A stretch of DNA of 64,000 nucleotides from Pseudomonas paralactis. GTDB taxonomy: Bacteria; Pseudomonadota; Gammaproteobacteria; Pseudomonadales; Pseudomonadaceae. A program made the position numbers and the translations under genes. The DNA is taken from the NCBI RefSeq assembly GCF_001439735.1, contig NZ_JYLN01000005.1, forward strand, positions 1-64,000. Direction: 5' to 3'. Positions 48,301 through 53,957 of this stretch are shown here, in pieces (position 1 is the stretch's first letter; the number at the start of each line of letters is the position of its first letter). The notes beneath the pieces are model-generated. The model had not been told where the DNA came from. It saw only the letters and a list, made by a program, of their open reading frames with translations, and did no database searches.

Positions 48301-51267
48301 CGCTGGGCCGGCCTGGCAGGCGAAGCGTTGTTCGACAGCATCCTGGTGTTCGAAAACTACCCGGTGTCTGAGGCCCTGGAGCAGGGAGCCCCGGCCGGCT
48401 TGCATTTTGGTGCGATGGACAGCCTGGAACAGACTCACTACCCCTTGACCGTCTTGCTGGCCATGGGCGACAGCCTGGCCGTGGAGTTCAACTACGATCA
48501 CGCCGCGTTCGGTGAGCAGGATATTGCCCATCTGGCCGAGCATTTTCAGCAGTTGCTGCAGGCGTTGACGTTGGCACATGTGAAGCGGCTGGCAGACTTG
48601 CCGTCGTTGCCCGATGCCCAGCGCAAGCTGATCGTCGACGACTGGAATGCGACCGCACGCGAGTACCCGCTGCATCGCGGCGTGCACGAGCTGATCGAAT
48701 ATCAGGTCGCGCTGACGCCGGACGCGCCGGCGTTGGCATTCGGGGCGCAGCGCCTGAGTTACAGCCAATTGAACTGCCGCGCCAACCGCCTGGCGCATCG
48801 TTTGGTTGAGGCGGGCGTGGGCCCGGATGTGCTGGTCGGCCTGGCTGTCGAACGCTCCATCGATATGGTCGTCGGCCTGCTGGCGGTGCTCAAGGCCGGT
48901 GGCGCCTACGTGCCGCTAGACCCGGAATACCCGCGTGAGCGCCTGGCCTACATGCTTGCTGATAGCGGTGTAAAACTGCTGCTGACTCAGGCGCACCTGC
49001 ACGAGCAACTGCCGATTCCACACGGAGTACAAACCCTGGTATTGGGTGAGGGTGGCGTAGAGACTTACAGTGAGGCAAACCCGGGCGTCACGCTCGATGG
49101 CGAAAACCTCGCCTACGTGATCTACACTTCCGGCTCTACCGGCCAGCCCAAAGGCGCGGGTAACCGCCATTGCGCATTGACCAACCGCCTGTGCTGGATG
49201 CAGCAAGCGTATGCCCTGGAGGTGGGCGATACCGTGTTGCAGAAAACCCCGTTCAGTTTTGACGTATCGGTATGGGAGTTCTTCTGGCCGCTGATGACCG
49301 GCGCACGCCTGGTGATCGCGGCGCCCGGTGACCATCGTGATCCGGGCAAGCTGATTGAGCTAATCAATCGGGAACAGGTCACCACCCTGCATTTCGTGCC
49401 GTCCATGCTGCAAGCGTTCTTGCTCGATACCAAGGTGTCGTCCTGCACCAGCCTGCAGCGTATCGTGTGCAGTGGCGAGGCGTTGCCGGTGGATGCGCAG
49501 CAACAAGTGTTCGCCAAGTTGCCGCAGGCCGGGCTCTACAACCTGTATGGCCCGACCGAGGCGGCCATCGACGTGACCCACTGGACCTGCCTGGACGAAG
49601 GGCGTGATGCTGTACCGATCGGCAAGCCGATCGCCAACCTGGGTTGCTATGTGCTGGACAGCCATTTCGAGCCTGTCCCGGCGGGTGTGTTGGGTGAGTT
49701 GTTCCTCGGCGGTGTCGGGCTGGCGCGCGGTTATCACCGTCGCCCGGGCCTGACGGCGGAGCGTTTTATCGCTCACCCGTTCATCCAGGGCGAGCGCCTG
49801 TACCGTACCGGCGACCTGGCCCGCTATCGCGCAGACGGCGTGATCGAATACGCCGGGCGTATCGACCACCAAGTCAAGCTGCGTGGCTTGCGTATCGAGT
49901 TGGGTGAAATCGAAGCGCGGTTGCTGGAGCACGATTGGGTGCGTGAGGCGGCGGTGCTGGCGGTGGACGACAAACACTTGGTGGGTTACCTGGTGTTGCA
50001 GGAGCAGGGTGATGATTGGCGTGAAGTCATCAGTGCCCACCTGGCGGTGCACCTGCCGGATTACATGGTGCCGGCGCAGTGGTTGGTAGTGGACCAGATG
50101 CCACTGGGCCCCAACGGTAAACTGGACCGCAGGGCATTGCCAAAGCCGGACACGCAGTCAACCTGGCGTTTTGAAGCACCACAGACCGAGCTGGAACAGA
50201 AAATTGCTGCGATCTGGAGCGATGTATTAAGCGTGGAGTCGGTGGGCCTGAACGACAACTTCTTTGAGTTGGGTGGCCACTCGCTGTTGGTGTTGATGCT
50301 CAAGGAGAGGATTCGCAAGGCCAGCGGTATTGGTCTTTCAGTCAGCCAGTTGATGCTCAACCCGACCGTGCGCGCTCAGGTCGGTTGCCTGCAAGGCACG
50401 ACGCGCCGATCGCTGTTGGTACCTCTTAACGGCTGTACCCAAGGCACGCCGCTGTACCTGTTTCACCCCAGCTACGGTTCGGTGCACTGTTACAAAGCCG
50501 TGGCCCTGGCATTGCGGGAGCAACGGCCAGTGGTGGGGGTGATCTGCCGTGCGTTGGCCGAGGAGGGCGCCGAAGTACCCTCCTGGTCGGAGATGATCGA
50601 AGACTACACCGGGCAGTTGCTGGAGGCGCAGCCTGAGGGGGCCTTCCATTTGGCCGGCTGGTCATTGGGTGGCAACCTCGCGGTCGAGGTCGCTTACGGC
50701 CTGGAGCAAGCAGGGCGGCAGGTGGAGTTCGTCGGCTGGATCGACGCTTCGCCACCGCGCTGGCTCACCCGATATTGGGACGCAGCCGTCACCACCGATG
50801 ACAGCGAGGTTTGCGATAACGAACGGCGTGTGGCGTTGCTCGGGGAGATGTTCCCGGCGTTTGCCGAGGCAATTCACACCACTTGGCAGGCTGTTCAGGT
50901 AACCCGCGTTGATCAAGGCGAGCAGTGGGCACATTTCCTTGAATGGGCCGAGGCAACCCTGGGTGAAGCCTTTGGCGACATCAAACAAGAACTATTGGCC
51001 GGCAGCGAGGCGCAGGTTTCCTGGGAGGTTGACCGTGCGTTGTTCAAGCGCATGGAGCAGGCTGATTTCAAGCCACTCAAGGCGCCAGTGAGTTGCTGGT
51101 GGGCGGCGATGAGCCGTGCGGGCCAGCACAAGGCGTTGATCGAAGCCAGCATGGAAAGGACGATTGGCGGGGCGTGTGTGGTGCGCTCGGTGATGATTGA
51201 CGTGGACCATGAACGCATCATCGACAACGCCGAGTTCGTGCGCAGCTTTGTGACAGCCATGGAGTAA
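36310..51267 (+). CDS. pvdD: Pyoverdine peptide synthetase 3, four modules plus thioesterase (PvdD-position)
   Basis: A 4985-residue terminal NRPS with order C-A-PCP, C-A-PCP, C-A-PCP-E, C-A-PCP-TE. Phosphopantetheine serines are near residues 1032, 2094, 3155 and 4658. Codes give Gly, a basic residue read as Lys, fOHOrn (epimerized) and Ser. The C-terminal type I thioesterase has GWSLGG (nucleophile Ser4785), Asp4812 in GWIDASPP and His4967 in VDHERI; it should release the peptide, probably by cyclising onto the Lys8 side chain. The start is GTG 36310 with a GAGGGG ribosome site overlapping the previous stop. Module 8's condensation domain has HHIVSDAWS instead of HHIVSDGWS. A strong terminator follows at 51283. 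Confidence 0.95.
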   Translation: MQALIESVGSLSAQQKKALAVMLKQQGINLFEIAPVFKRQEGEPLRLSYAQERQWFLWQLEPQSAAYHVPRALRLSGYLDVAALQRSFDTLVMRHESLRTYLQEDGDSALQVIAEQVRVEVALVDAQEGQLKDLIEAEIAQPFDLQQGPLLRVKLLRLAPEEHVLVLVQHHIVSDGWSMQVMVDELVQLYAAYIQGQDLQLPALPIQYADYALWQRSWMEAGERERQLSYWVDMLGGEQPVLEMPMARPRPAVQSYRGARLDLTLEASLVSALKTLAQREGVTVFMLLLASFQAVLHRYSGQADIRIGVPVANRNRVETERLIGFFVNTQILKADIDGQMTFRELLQQTRQRAVQAQAHQDLPFEQLVEALQPERSLSYNPLFQVMFNHQTDAQRSGGSVKGLHVQGLEWESKTSQFDLNLDTQESAEGIQASLTYATDLFDAPGMQRFLAHWHRLLHLVVQDCNGRVGELPLLDDSQWQQLVRAWNQTHQAFAQDVGVHRLLEAQAQVRPDATALICNGQALSYAELNQRANRLAHRLRAAGVGPDVLVAVALERSVDMVLALLATLKAGGAYVPLDPQFPAERLAFMLEDSRARVLLTAGDLHERLPLAADQQVLFINEQDDARHSSDNLLIELTGEHLAYVIYTSGSTGKPKGVMVLHGALSSFTQGMASTLGIAAQARLLSLTTFSFDIFALELYVPLSVGATVVVADKSVSQDPEAILSLLHDQAINVVQATPSTWRMLLDSERRALLHGVQCLCGGEALPADLAQRMLAQQGTVWNLYGPTETTIWSAAHSLVEPLPFVGRPIANTSLFILNAELTPCPVGVSGELLIGGVGLARGYHGRAALTAERFVPDPFARSGKRLYRTGDLARYHEDGVVEYIGRVDHQVKVRGFRIELGEIEACLREQHAILEAVVMAENDQLLAYLVTHAAISEAEQGALRETLKVALRGALPDYMVPAHMLFLARLPLTPNGKLDRKALPKPDASLLQKRYVAPVGEKARQVAAIWAEVLGVPQVGLEDHFFELGGHSLLATRVVSRVRQALAIDVALKSLFEQPVLGAFVQALGEQGAALAQVTLADREQPLLLSYAQERQWFLWQLEPQSAAYHIPAALRLLGTLDRGALQRAFDTLVQRHETLRTVFFAGPEQTVQRVLEQAVAVIDYQVLGSTDPVRLRAWVEGEIARPFDLQAGPLLRIKLLQLGENEHVLVLVQHHIVSDAWSMQVMVDELVSLYACYSQGLAPTLADLPIQYADYAQWQRTWMEAGEKDRQLAYWRALLDDVQPVLELPLDRPRPAMQSYQGARLDLVLEPSVVEGLRALAQREGVTMFMLLLASFQSLLYRYTGQSDIRVGVPIANRNRLETEQLIGFFVNTQVLKAQIDGHMTFARLLQQVKEQALGAQAHQDLPFEQLVEALQPERSLSHNPLFQVMFNHQSAADANRDSQQLPGLCVEGLAWDSHTAHFDLSLDTEETAEGLLASLTYATALFDASTLHRFAAHWQNLLHSVVSGAHVCVADLPILSGREQAQILCEWNPPQPTRAACNSVLDKFEQQVASQPEAIALIMDQRRMSYADLNLRANRLAHKLIEQGVSADGLVGVAVDRSLEMIVALLAVLKAGGAYVPLDPQYPQDRLQCMIEDSGLQLLLTQQALLERLPISTGLALICLEPDQEWLAEYPSTDPAVRAFSSNLAYLMFTSGSTGRPKGVGIDQGSLARHVEVFIELFELTAADRVLQFGTFNFDGFVEQLYPALCCGAAVVVRGGELWDSDTFYTQLIEHDISVVDLTTAYWHLIARDFAERGVRDYGRLRQVHAGGEAMPPEGLASWRDAGLGHVRLFNTYGPTEATVTVTALDCAGYVDGSEAVTQMMPIGRVLDGRAIYLLDASLNPVPVGVAGELVIGGPLLARGYFNRAALTAERFIPDPFDPAGGRLYRTGDLARYRADGVIEYIGRIDHQVKVRGFRIELGEIESRLLAQDCVREALVIAADQQLIAYLVTHQPQAELAALREQIRASLGDELPDYMVPAHFMFLERLPLSPNGKLDRHALPRPQVSQAARQWVAPVSELEQQVAAIWADILGVERIGLGDHFFELGGHSLLAMQVASRLRHNLGIELPLRVLFEQPRLEGFVAALHTEGKRGGAAAPALVPASRDLPLVLSYAQERQWFLWLLDPENAAYHVPSALRLKGQLDLPALQRSFDAIVARHESLRTHLHQGDEQTVQVILPQARVEIALVHSDQAQVKAQVEAEIARPFNLQAGPLLRATLLRLSDDEHVLVLVQHHIVSDGWSMQIMVDELVQLYSAYSQGHDLQLPALPIQYADYARWQREWMDAGEKERQLAYWQDLLGGEQPVLELPLDHQRPAEQSHRGARLLVELPPALVSELKGLAQREGVTMFMLLLASFQALMHRYSGQEDVRVGVPIANRNRVETERLLGFFVNTQVLKADIDAQTSVLQLLQQVRRRALQAQDHQDLPFEQLVEALQPERSLSLNPLFQVMFNHQTEARLGGNEHQLSALRVEGLEWESQTAHFDLDLDVHEGTDGIWATLGYATDLFNASTIERMARHWQNLLQGMVTHPQQSIGHLNLLDPAERQQILQLWDRTASGFSARQLVHELFAERAWQNPEAVAVKFDAQILTYGELDRQANRLAHALIARGVGPEVRVAIAMPRSAEIMVAFLAVMKAGGVYVPLDVEYPRDRLLYMMQDSRAKLLLTHSAVQQQLPIAEGLDSLAIDDLKAWVHYRDVAPRVQLHGDNLAYVIYTSGSTGLPKGVAVSHGPLVAHIIATGERYETSPADCELHFMSFAFDGSHEGWMHPLINGASVLIRDDSLWLPEYTYEQMHRHNVTMAVFPPVYLQQLAEHAERDGNPPAVRVYCFGGDAVAQASYDLAWRALKPKYLFNGYGPTETVVTPLLWKARKGDPCGAVYAPIGTLLGNRSGYVLDAQLNLQPIGVAGELYLGGEGVARGYLERPALTAERFVPDPFGKPGSRVYRSGDLTRGRPDGVVDYLGRVDHQVKIRGFRIELGEIEARLREQENVGETVVVAQEGPTGKQLVAYVVPADASLANQTEFRESLRRALKNRLPDYMVPTYFMFLAQMPLTPNGKLDRKGLPQPDVSLLQQAYVAPQSELELRLAAIWADVLRLPQVGLNDNFFELGGDSIISIQVVSRARQAGIRFTPKDLFLHQTVQSLAGVARQGVEGPGISQAALSGETMLLPIQQTFFSDDICERHHWNQSVVLQPHEHLEAATLTQALQALLVHHDALRLQFIQGAGGWQGVYRSADQHQADAVLWQRAVHDIDAFTTLGEEAQRSLDLTHGPLMRAVLAQLGDGSQRLLLVIHHLVVDGVSWRILLEDLQTAYRQLACGAAVVLPGKTSSARDWALRLQQHAQSEALTLELEGWQTRLQGAETDLPGARPGASLSNRHAASATTHLDATHTRRLLQEAPAAYRTQINDLLLTALARVIGRWTGHASTLIRLEGHGREDLFDDVDLTRTVGWFTSIYPVKLTPAQTLEDSLKGIKEQLRAIPDKGLGFGALRFLGPAPVREVLARLPQPRITFNYLGQFDTSFEGAQEQGFFAPSGDAAGADQSPEASLGNWLEINGQVYGGELNLTWSFSQDMFEPQSIQALADAYSDELKALIEHCCQPESVGATPSDFPLAHLSQAQLDGLVLPLNRVEDIYPLSPMQQGMLFQSLYGQGSGDYINQMRVDVQGLDVARFQAAWQVAVEHHAILRTAFIWQTELGQPLQVVYKSVRVPLVEHDWQHRVDRLEALDALAQSARTEGFVLEQAPLLSLVVVRTGADTHHLIYTNHHILMDGWSASQLFGEVMQYYAGESPRAPNGRYRDYIAWLQAQDPATSETFWKAQLVGLQEPTRLSRGRRHEQAVAQVNGIHRLSLGQAATEQLKAFAQGHKVTLNTLVQSAWLLLLQRHTGLDTVAFGATVAGRPAELAGIEQQVGLFINTLPVIAAPSPQLSVDTWLQQVQAQNLRLREQEHTPLFDIQRWAGLAGEALFDSILVFENYPVSEALEQGAPAGLHFGAMDSLEQTHYPLTVLLAMGDSLAVEFNYDHAAFGEQDIAHLAEHFQQLLQALTLAHVKRLADLPSLPDAQRKLIVDDWNATAREYPLHRGVHELIEYQVALTPDAPALAFGAQRLSYSQLNCRANRLAHRLVEAGVGPDVLVGLAVERSIDMVVGLLAVLKAGGAYVPLDPEYPRERLAYMLADSGVKLLLTQAHLHEQLPIPHGVQTLVLGEGGVETYSEANPGVTLDGENLAYVIYTSGSTGQPKGAGNRHCALTNRLCWMQQAYALEVGDTVLQKTPFSFDVSVWEFFWPLMTGARLVIAAPGDHRDPGKLIELINREQVTTLHFVPSMLQAFLLDTKVSSCTSLQRIVCSGEALPVDAQQQVFAKLPQAGLYNLYGPTEAAIDVTHWTCLDEGRDAVPIGKPIANLGCYVLDSHFEPVPAGVLGELFLGGVGLARGYHRRPGLTAERFIAHPFIQGERLYRTGDLARYRADGVIEYAGRIDHQVKLRGLRIELGEIEARLLEHDWVREAAVLAVDDKHLVGYLVLQEQGDDWREVISAHLAVHLPDYMVPAQWLVVDQMPLGPNGKLDRRALPKPDTQSTWRFEAPQTELEQKIAAIWSDVLSVESVGLNDNFFELGGHSLLVLMLKERIRKASGIGLSVSQLMLNPTVRAQVGCLQGTTRRSLLVPLNGCTQGTPLYLFHPSYGSVHCYKAVALALREQRPVVGVICRALAEEGAEVPSWSEMIEDYTGQLLEAQPEGAFHLAGWSLGGNLAVEVAYGLEQAGRQVEFVGWIDASPPRWLTRYWDAAVTTDDSEVCDNERRVALLGEMFPAFAEAIHTTWQAVQVTRVDQGEQWAHFLEWAEATLGEAFGDIKQELLAGSEAQVSWEVDRALFKRMEQADFKPLKAPVSCWWAAMSRAGQHKALIEASMERTIGGACVVRSVMIDVDHERIIDNAEFVRSFVTAME
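36440..39500 (+). other. NRPS module 7: C-A-PCP, predicted Gly
   Basis: C motif HHIVSDGWS (residue 170). The A domain has FDIFALELY (residue 691) and code D-I-L-Q-L-G-L-I-W, glycine. PCP Ser1032. Confidence 0.88.
39560..42690 (+). other. NRPS module 8: C-A-PCP, predicted Lys, altered C motif
   Basis: The C domain reads HHIVSDAWS (His1215 onward), with Ala1221 in place of the conserved Gly of HHxxxDG. The A domain has FDGFVEQ (residue 1740) and code D-G-E-D-H-G-T-V-T, one residue from module 2, so the same basic substrate (Lys) is expected. PCP Ser2094. Confidence 0.75.
42765..47280 (+). other. NRPS module 9: C-A-PCP-E, predicted D-fOHOrn
   Basis: C motif HHIVSDGWS (residue 2278). The A domain has FDGSHEG (residue 2802) and code D-G-E-V-C-G-G-V-T, identical to module 4. 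PCP LGGDSI (Ser3155) precedes an E domain with HHLVVDGVSW at residue 3335, so this hydroxamate residue should be D-configured. Confidence 0.82.
44553..45288 (+). repeat. Near-identical tract, copy 2 (fOHOrn A domain, module 9)
   Basis: Direct copy of 27110-27845 at an offset of 17443 bases with no internal gaps seen. Flanks of the A domain diverge noticeably, as in copy 1. Confidence 0.85.
47310..50380 (+). other. NRPS module 10: C(D-to-L)-A-PCP, predicted L-Ser
   Basis: C motif HHILMDGWS at residue 3807 fits a D-configured donor from module 9. FDVSVWEF lies near residue 4317 with the serine code. PCP LGGHSLL, Ser4658, leads directly into the thioesterase. Confidence 0.9.
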
Positions 51268-51282
51268 TCGCTGGCAAACCAG

Positions 51283-51320
51283 AAAGCCCCAGGTCACCCG
51301 CAGTGACCTGGGGCTTTTTC
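51283..51320 (+). terminator. Rho-independent terminator of the NRPS operon
   Basis: AAAGCCCCAGGTCAC pairs perfectly with GTGACCTGGGGCTTT around a 5-base loop (CCGCA), followed by T's. It begins 16 bases after the pvdD stop and may work in both directions. Confidence 0.9.
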
Positions 51321-51350
51321 ATGGGTTGCGGTTGATGAACCGTCACCCAT

Positions 51351-51389
51351 AAAAAACACCCTGTAAAGGCTGGGCCTGCACAGGGTGTT
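51351..51389 (-). terminator. Rho-independent terminator of fpvA
   Basis: Read on the minus strand, AACACCCTGT pairs with ACAGGGTGTT and is followed by a run of T's (AAAAAA at 51351-51356 on the plus strand). It lies 29 bases beyond the fpvA stop and faces the NRPS terminator. Confidence 0.85.
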
Positions 51390-51417
51390 GGGTGTTGCGG
51401 ATGTTCAGCCCGTCAGA

Positions 51418-53859
51418 TCAGAAGTCCCAGCGGGTCGACAGCATCACATTGCGTGGGTCGCCGGCATACGACGACGTGTAGAAGCCAATGTTGGTGTAGT
51501 ACCGCTTGTCGAACACGTTGTTGACGTTGACCGTGGCGGACAGGTTTTTGCTGATCTGGTAGCGCGCCATGGCGTCGACCAACCAGTACGGGTCTTGTGA
51601 GAACCGCTGGGTGGCACTCTTGCCGCGGTTGTAGACGTCTTGCCAGGCTTCGCCCTGCCAGCGTGCACCGCCGCCGAGGGTGAGCTTGTCGAGTGCACCG
51701 GTGAACTTGTAGCTGGTGTAGAAGTTCAGTTGGTCCTGAGGTTCCCACGTAGAGAACTTCTTGCCGTCGTCATCACGAATCACTTTGTGGGTGTAGCCAG
51801 CCTGTACTTGCCACCCAGGCGCCAGTTCTCCGGAGATCTCGGCTTCATAACCCTTGGTCGTGGCCTGGACGCCCTTGTAGGCCCACTCGACGGGCGAGTT
51901 GGCCGGCATATTGTTGTTGTACTCGGTGTCTTCCTCGGCGCGATTGGACTCGTGAATCTCGAAGTAGGCGAGGCTGGCGTTCAAGCGGCCATCATAGAAC
52001 TCACCCTTCACGCCCAGCTCATAGTTCTCGCCTTCGTCCGGCTCGACCATCTTGTTGTTGCGGTCTGGCCGCAGCTGTTGCGGCATGAAGATCGAGGTAT
52101 AGCTGCCGTACAGTGAGAAGTTGTCGTTGAGGTCGTACACCACGCCCGCATAAGGAATGAGTTTGCCGGTCTCACGTGAATCGTTGGTGCCGGTCACCCT
52201 GTAGTCCGTCAAGCGTGAACCAAGCAACAGGGACAGGTCGTCGGTGAGGCTCAGGCGTGTCGAGAAGTAGACGGCAGCCTGGCGGGTGATGTCGTCCTTC
52301 TCATGGGCCGGGCCCCAGGCCGGCTCCAGGCTGTCACCGTTCCACTCATAGAGAGGGAAGTTGTTGCTGTCCCGGTAAGTCGCTTCATAGCCGTAATAGT
52401 CATTGCCTTCCCAATGCGAGCGCGAGACCGAAGAGCCGACGACCAGTTGATGTTCACGTCCTCCCAGGTTGAACGGCCCGGAAAGATAGAAGTCACCGTT
52501 GTTGCTGATAGTCTTGCCAGTGAACTTGGAGCCGTAGACTGACGCTCTGTCGGTTGATCCATCAATGGGTGAAGCGTAGCCCAGTGGCGCGTTATAGCCA
52601 TTCAACTGGTTGCTGTAGTTGGCCTTGGCGATCCAGCCGTTATCCAGGGCATGCTCCAGGGTCGTGAATACGCTGCGGCTGTATTGGCCCCAACTGCTCC
52701 ATTTGGGGCCGTTGTTGTAACCCCGGTCGAACTTGATTTCGTTACCTTGCCCATCAAACAGGGAACGGCTTCCCGACCAACTCGAACCTTTTGGGTCGTT
52801 GTTCTGATAGTCGGCGCCGACGGTCAGTAGGGTGTCCGGCGACAGGTCGAATTCAAGGATGCCGTAGTAGACATTGGTCTTGCGTTCATAGTGGTCGATG
52901 AACGAATGCTTGTCCTGATACGCCACCACAGCGCGGCCGCGCACGTTGCCGCTGTCGGTCAACGGGCCGCTCACATCCAGCTCCGAGCGGTAGTTGTCCC
53001 ACGAGCCTGCACCGACGCTCACATGGCCCTGGAATTCAGCGGTGGGTTTCTTGCGCACCAGGTTGATGGTGCCCCCAGGGCCGCCGGCGCCGGTCATCAG
53101 GCCAGTGGTGCCCTTGAGGATTTCGACCCGGTCGTAGATCGCCATGTCGCTCAACGTCTGGCCGGCCGAGTAGCCTTCGTTACGTGTGGTGGGCACACCG
53201 TCGTACTGGAAGTTCTGGATCGGAAAGCCGCGGGAGTAGTAGTTGGTTCGCTCGCTGTCGAAGGTGGAAACGGTGATGCCTGGGGTGTGGCGCATCACGT
53301 CATCTATGCCGTTCAGGCCGAAGTCATCCATGGTCTGGCGGGTCACCACGGAAATTGACTGAGGTGTCTCGCGTGGGGTCAGTACCATCTTGGTGGCCGT
53401 AGCGATGGTGCCCGGCGTGTAGGAACCGGAGCCTTCGGTGATAGTGCCCAGTTGGTTGGCATTGATCTGGGTCGCACCCAGTTCCAAGGCGCCGGTGCCT
53501 GAACCGGGCGCGTTGATGATCACCGAGCTGCCTTGCAGGCTGTAGCTGACGCCTGTCCCACTCAGCAGGCGTTCGATTGCGGCCGTTGGCTCCATCTTTC
53601 CGTTGACGGCGCTGCTGTGTTTGCCTTTGACGGTCTCAGGGCTGTACAGGATCTGCAGGTCAGCCTGTTGACCGAACACCTGCAGTGCCGTGCTCAAAGG
53701 CTGCGCCGGGATGTTCAGCTCGAACTCTTGCGCTTGAACATAACCCGCCACCGGCAGGCTGACCGCAAGGGCCAGCGCACTGGGCAGAACGTTTAATTTC
53801 AAGGCCCGTCGCATGGTTACTGCGGTGCTCAACGGGCTGAAGGCAAGCCGTACTGGCAT
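51418..53859 (-). CDS. fpvA: Ferripyoverdine TonB-dependent receptor FpvA
   Basis: An 813-residue outer-membrane receptor that imports the iron-loaded pyoverdine. In order: a signal peptide ending near VQA-QE, an STN signalling domain (FELNIPAQPLSTALQVFG to about residue 120), a plug domain starting near LTPRETPQSISVVTRQTMDD, then a beta-barrel ending in the C-terminal Phe of STRWDF. The STN domain implies signalling through an FpvR/FpvI-type anti-sigma/sigma system, not in this window. The start at 53859 (MPVRLAFSPLSTAVTMRRA) resembles the N-terminus of P. aeruginosa FpvA. It lies downstream of pvdE in the same direction with a Fur-box-like site between. Confidence 0.95.
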   Translation of the reverse strand: MPVRLAFSPLSTAVTMRRALKLNVLPSALALAVSLPVAGYVQAQEFELNIPAQPLSTALQVFGQQADLQILYSPETVKGKHSSAVNGKMEPTAAIERLLSGTGVSYSLQGSSVIINAPGSGTGALELGATQINANQLGTITEGSGSYTPGTIATATKMVLTPRETPQSISVVTRQTMDDFGLNGIDDVMRHTPGITVSTFDSERTNYYSRGFPIQNFQYDGVPTTRNEGYSAGQTLSDMAIYDRVEILKGTTGLMTGAGGPGGTINLVRKKPTAEFQGHVSVGAGSWDNYRSELDVSGPLTDSGNVRGRAVVAYQDKHSFIDHYERKTNVYYGILEFDLSPDTLLTVGADYQNNDPKGSSWSGSRSLFDGQGNEIKFDRGYNNGPKWSSWGQYSRSVFTTLEHALDNGWIAKANYSNQLNGYNAPLGYASPIDGSTDRASVYGSKFTGKTISNNGDFYLSGPFNLGGREHQLVVGSSVSRSHWEGNDYYGYEATYRDSNNFPLYEWNGDSLEPAWGPAHEKDDITRQAAVYFSTRLSLTDDLSLLLGSRLTDYRVTGTNDSRETGKLIPYAGVVYDLNDNFSLYGSYTSIFMPQQLRPDRNNKMVEPDEGENYELGVKGEFYDGRLNASLAYFEIHESNRAEEDTEYNNNMPANSPVEWAYKGVQATTKGYEAEISGELAPGWQVQAGYTHKVIRDDDGKKFSTWEPQDQLNFYTSYKFTGALDKLTLGGGARWQGEAWQDVYNRGKSATQRFSQDPYWLVDAMARYQISKNLSATVNVNNVFDKRYYTNIGFYTSSYAGDPRNVMLSTRWDF

Positions 53860-53897
53860 GGATTTTTCTCTTTTTGAGTGTTGGCAGATGAGTTCTT

Positions 53898-53916
53898 AAT
53901 GCGGTTAATTCTCATT
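53898..53916 (-). promoter_or_regulatory. Fur-box-like site upstream of fpvA
   Basis: On the minus strand AATGAGAATTAACCGCATT agrees with the symmetric AATGAGAATTATTCTCATT form of Fur boxes at 16 of 19 positions. It sits 39 bases upstream of the fpvA start. The rest of the 98-base pvdE-fpvA gap shows no convincing iron-starvation box. Confidence 0.6.
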
Positions 53917-53957
53917 AATGCATATGAGACGTTCCCACTCGCATAAACCGGAAAAAT

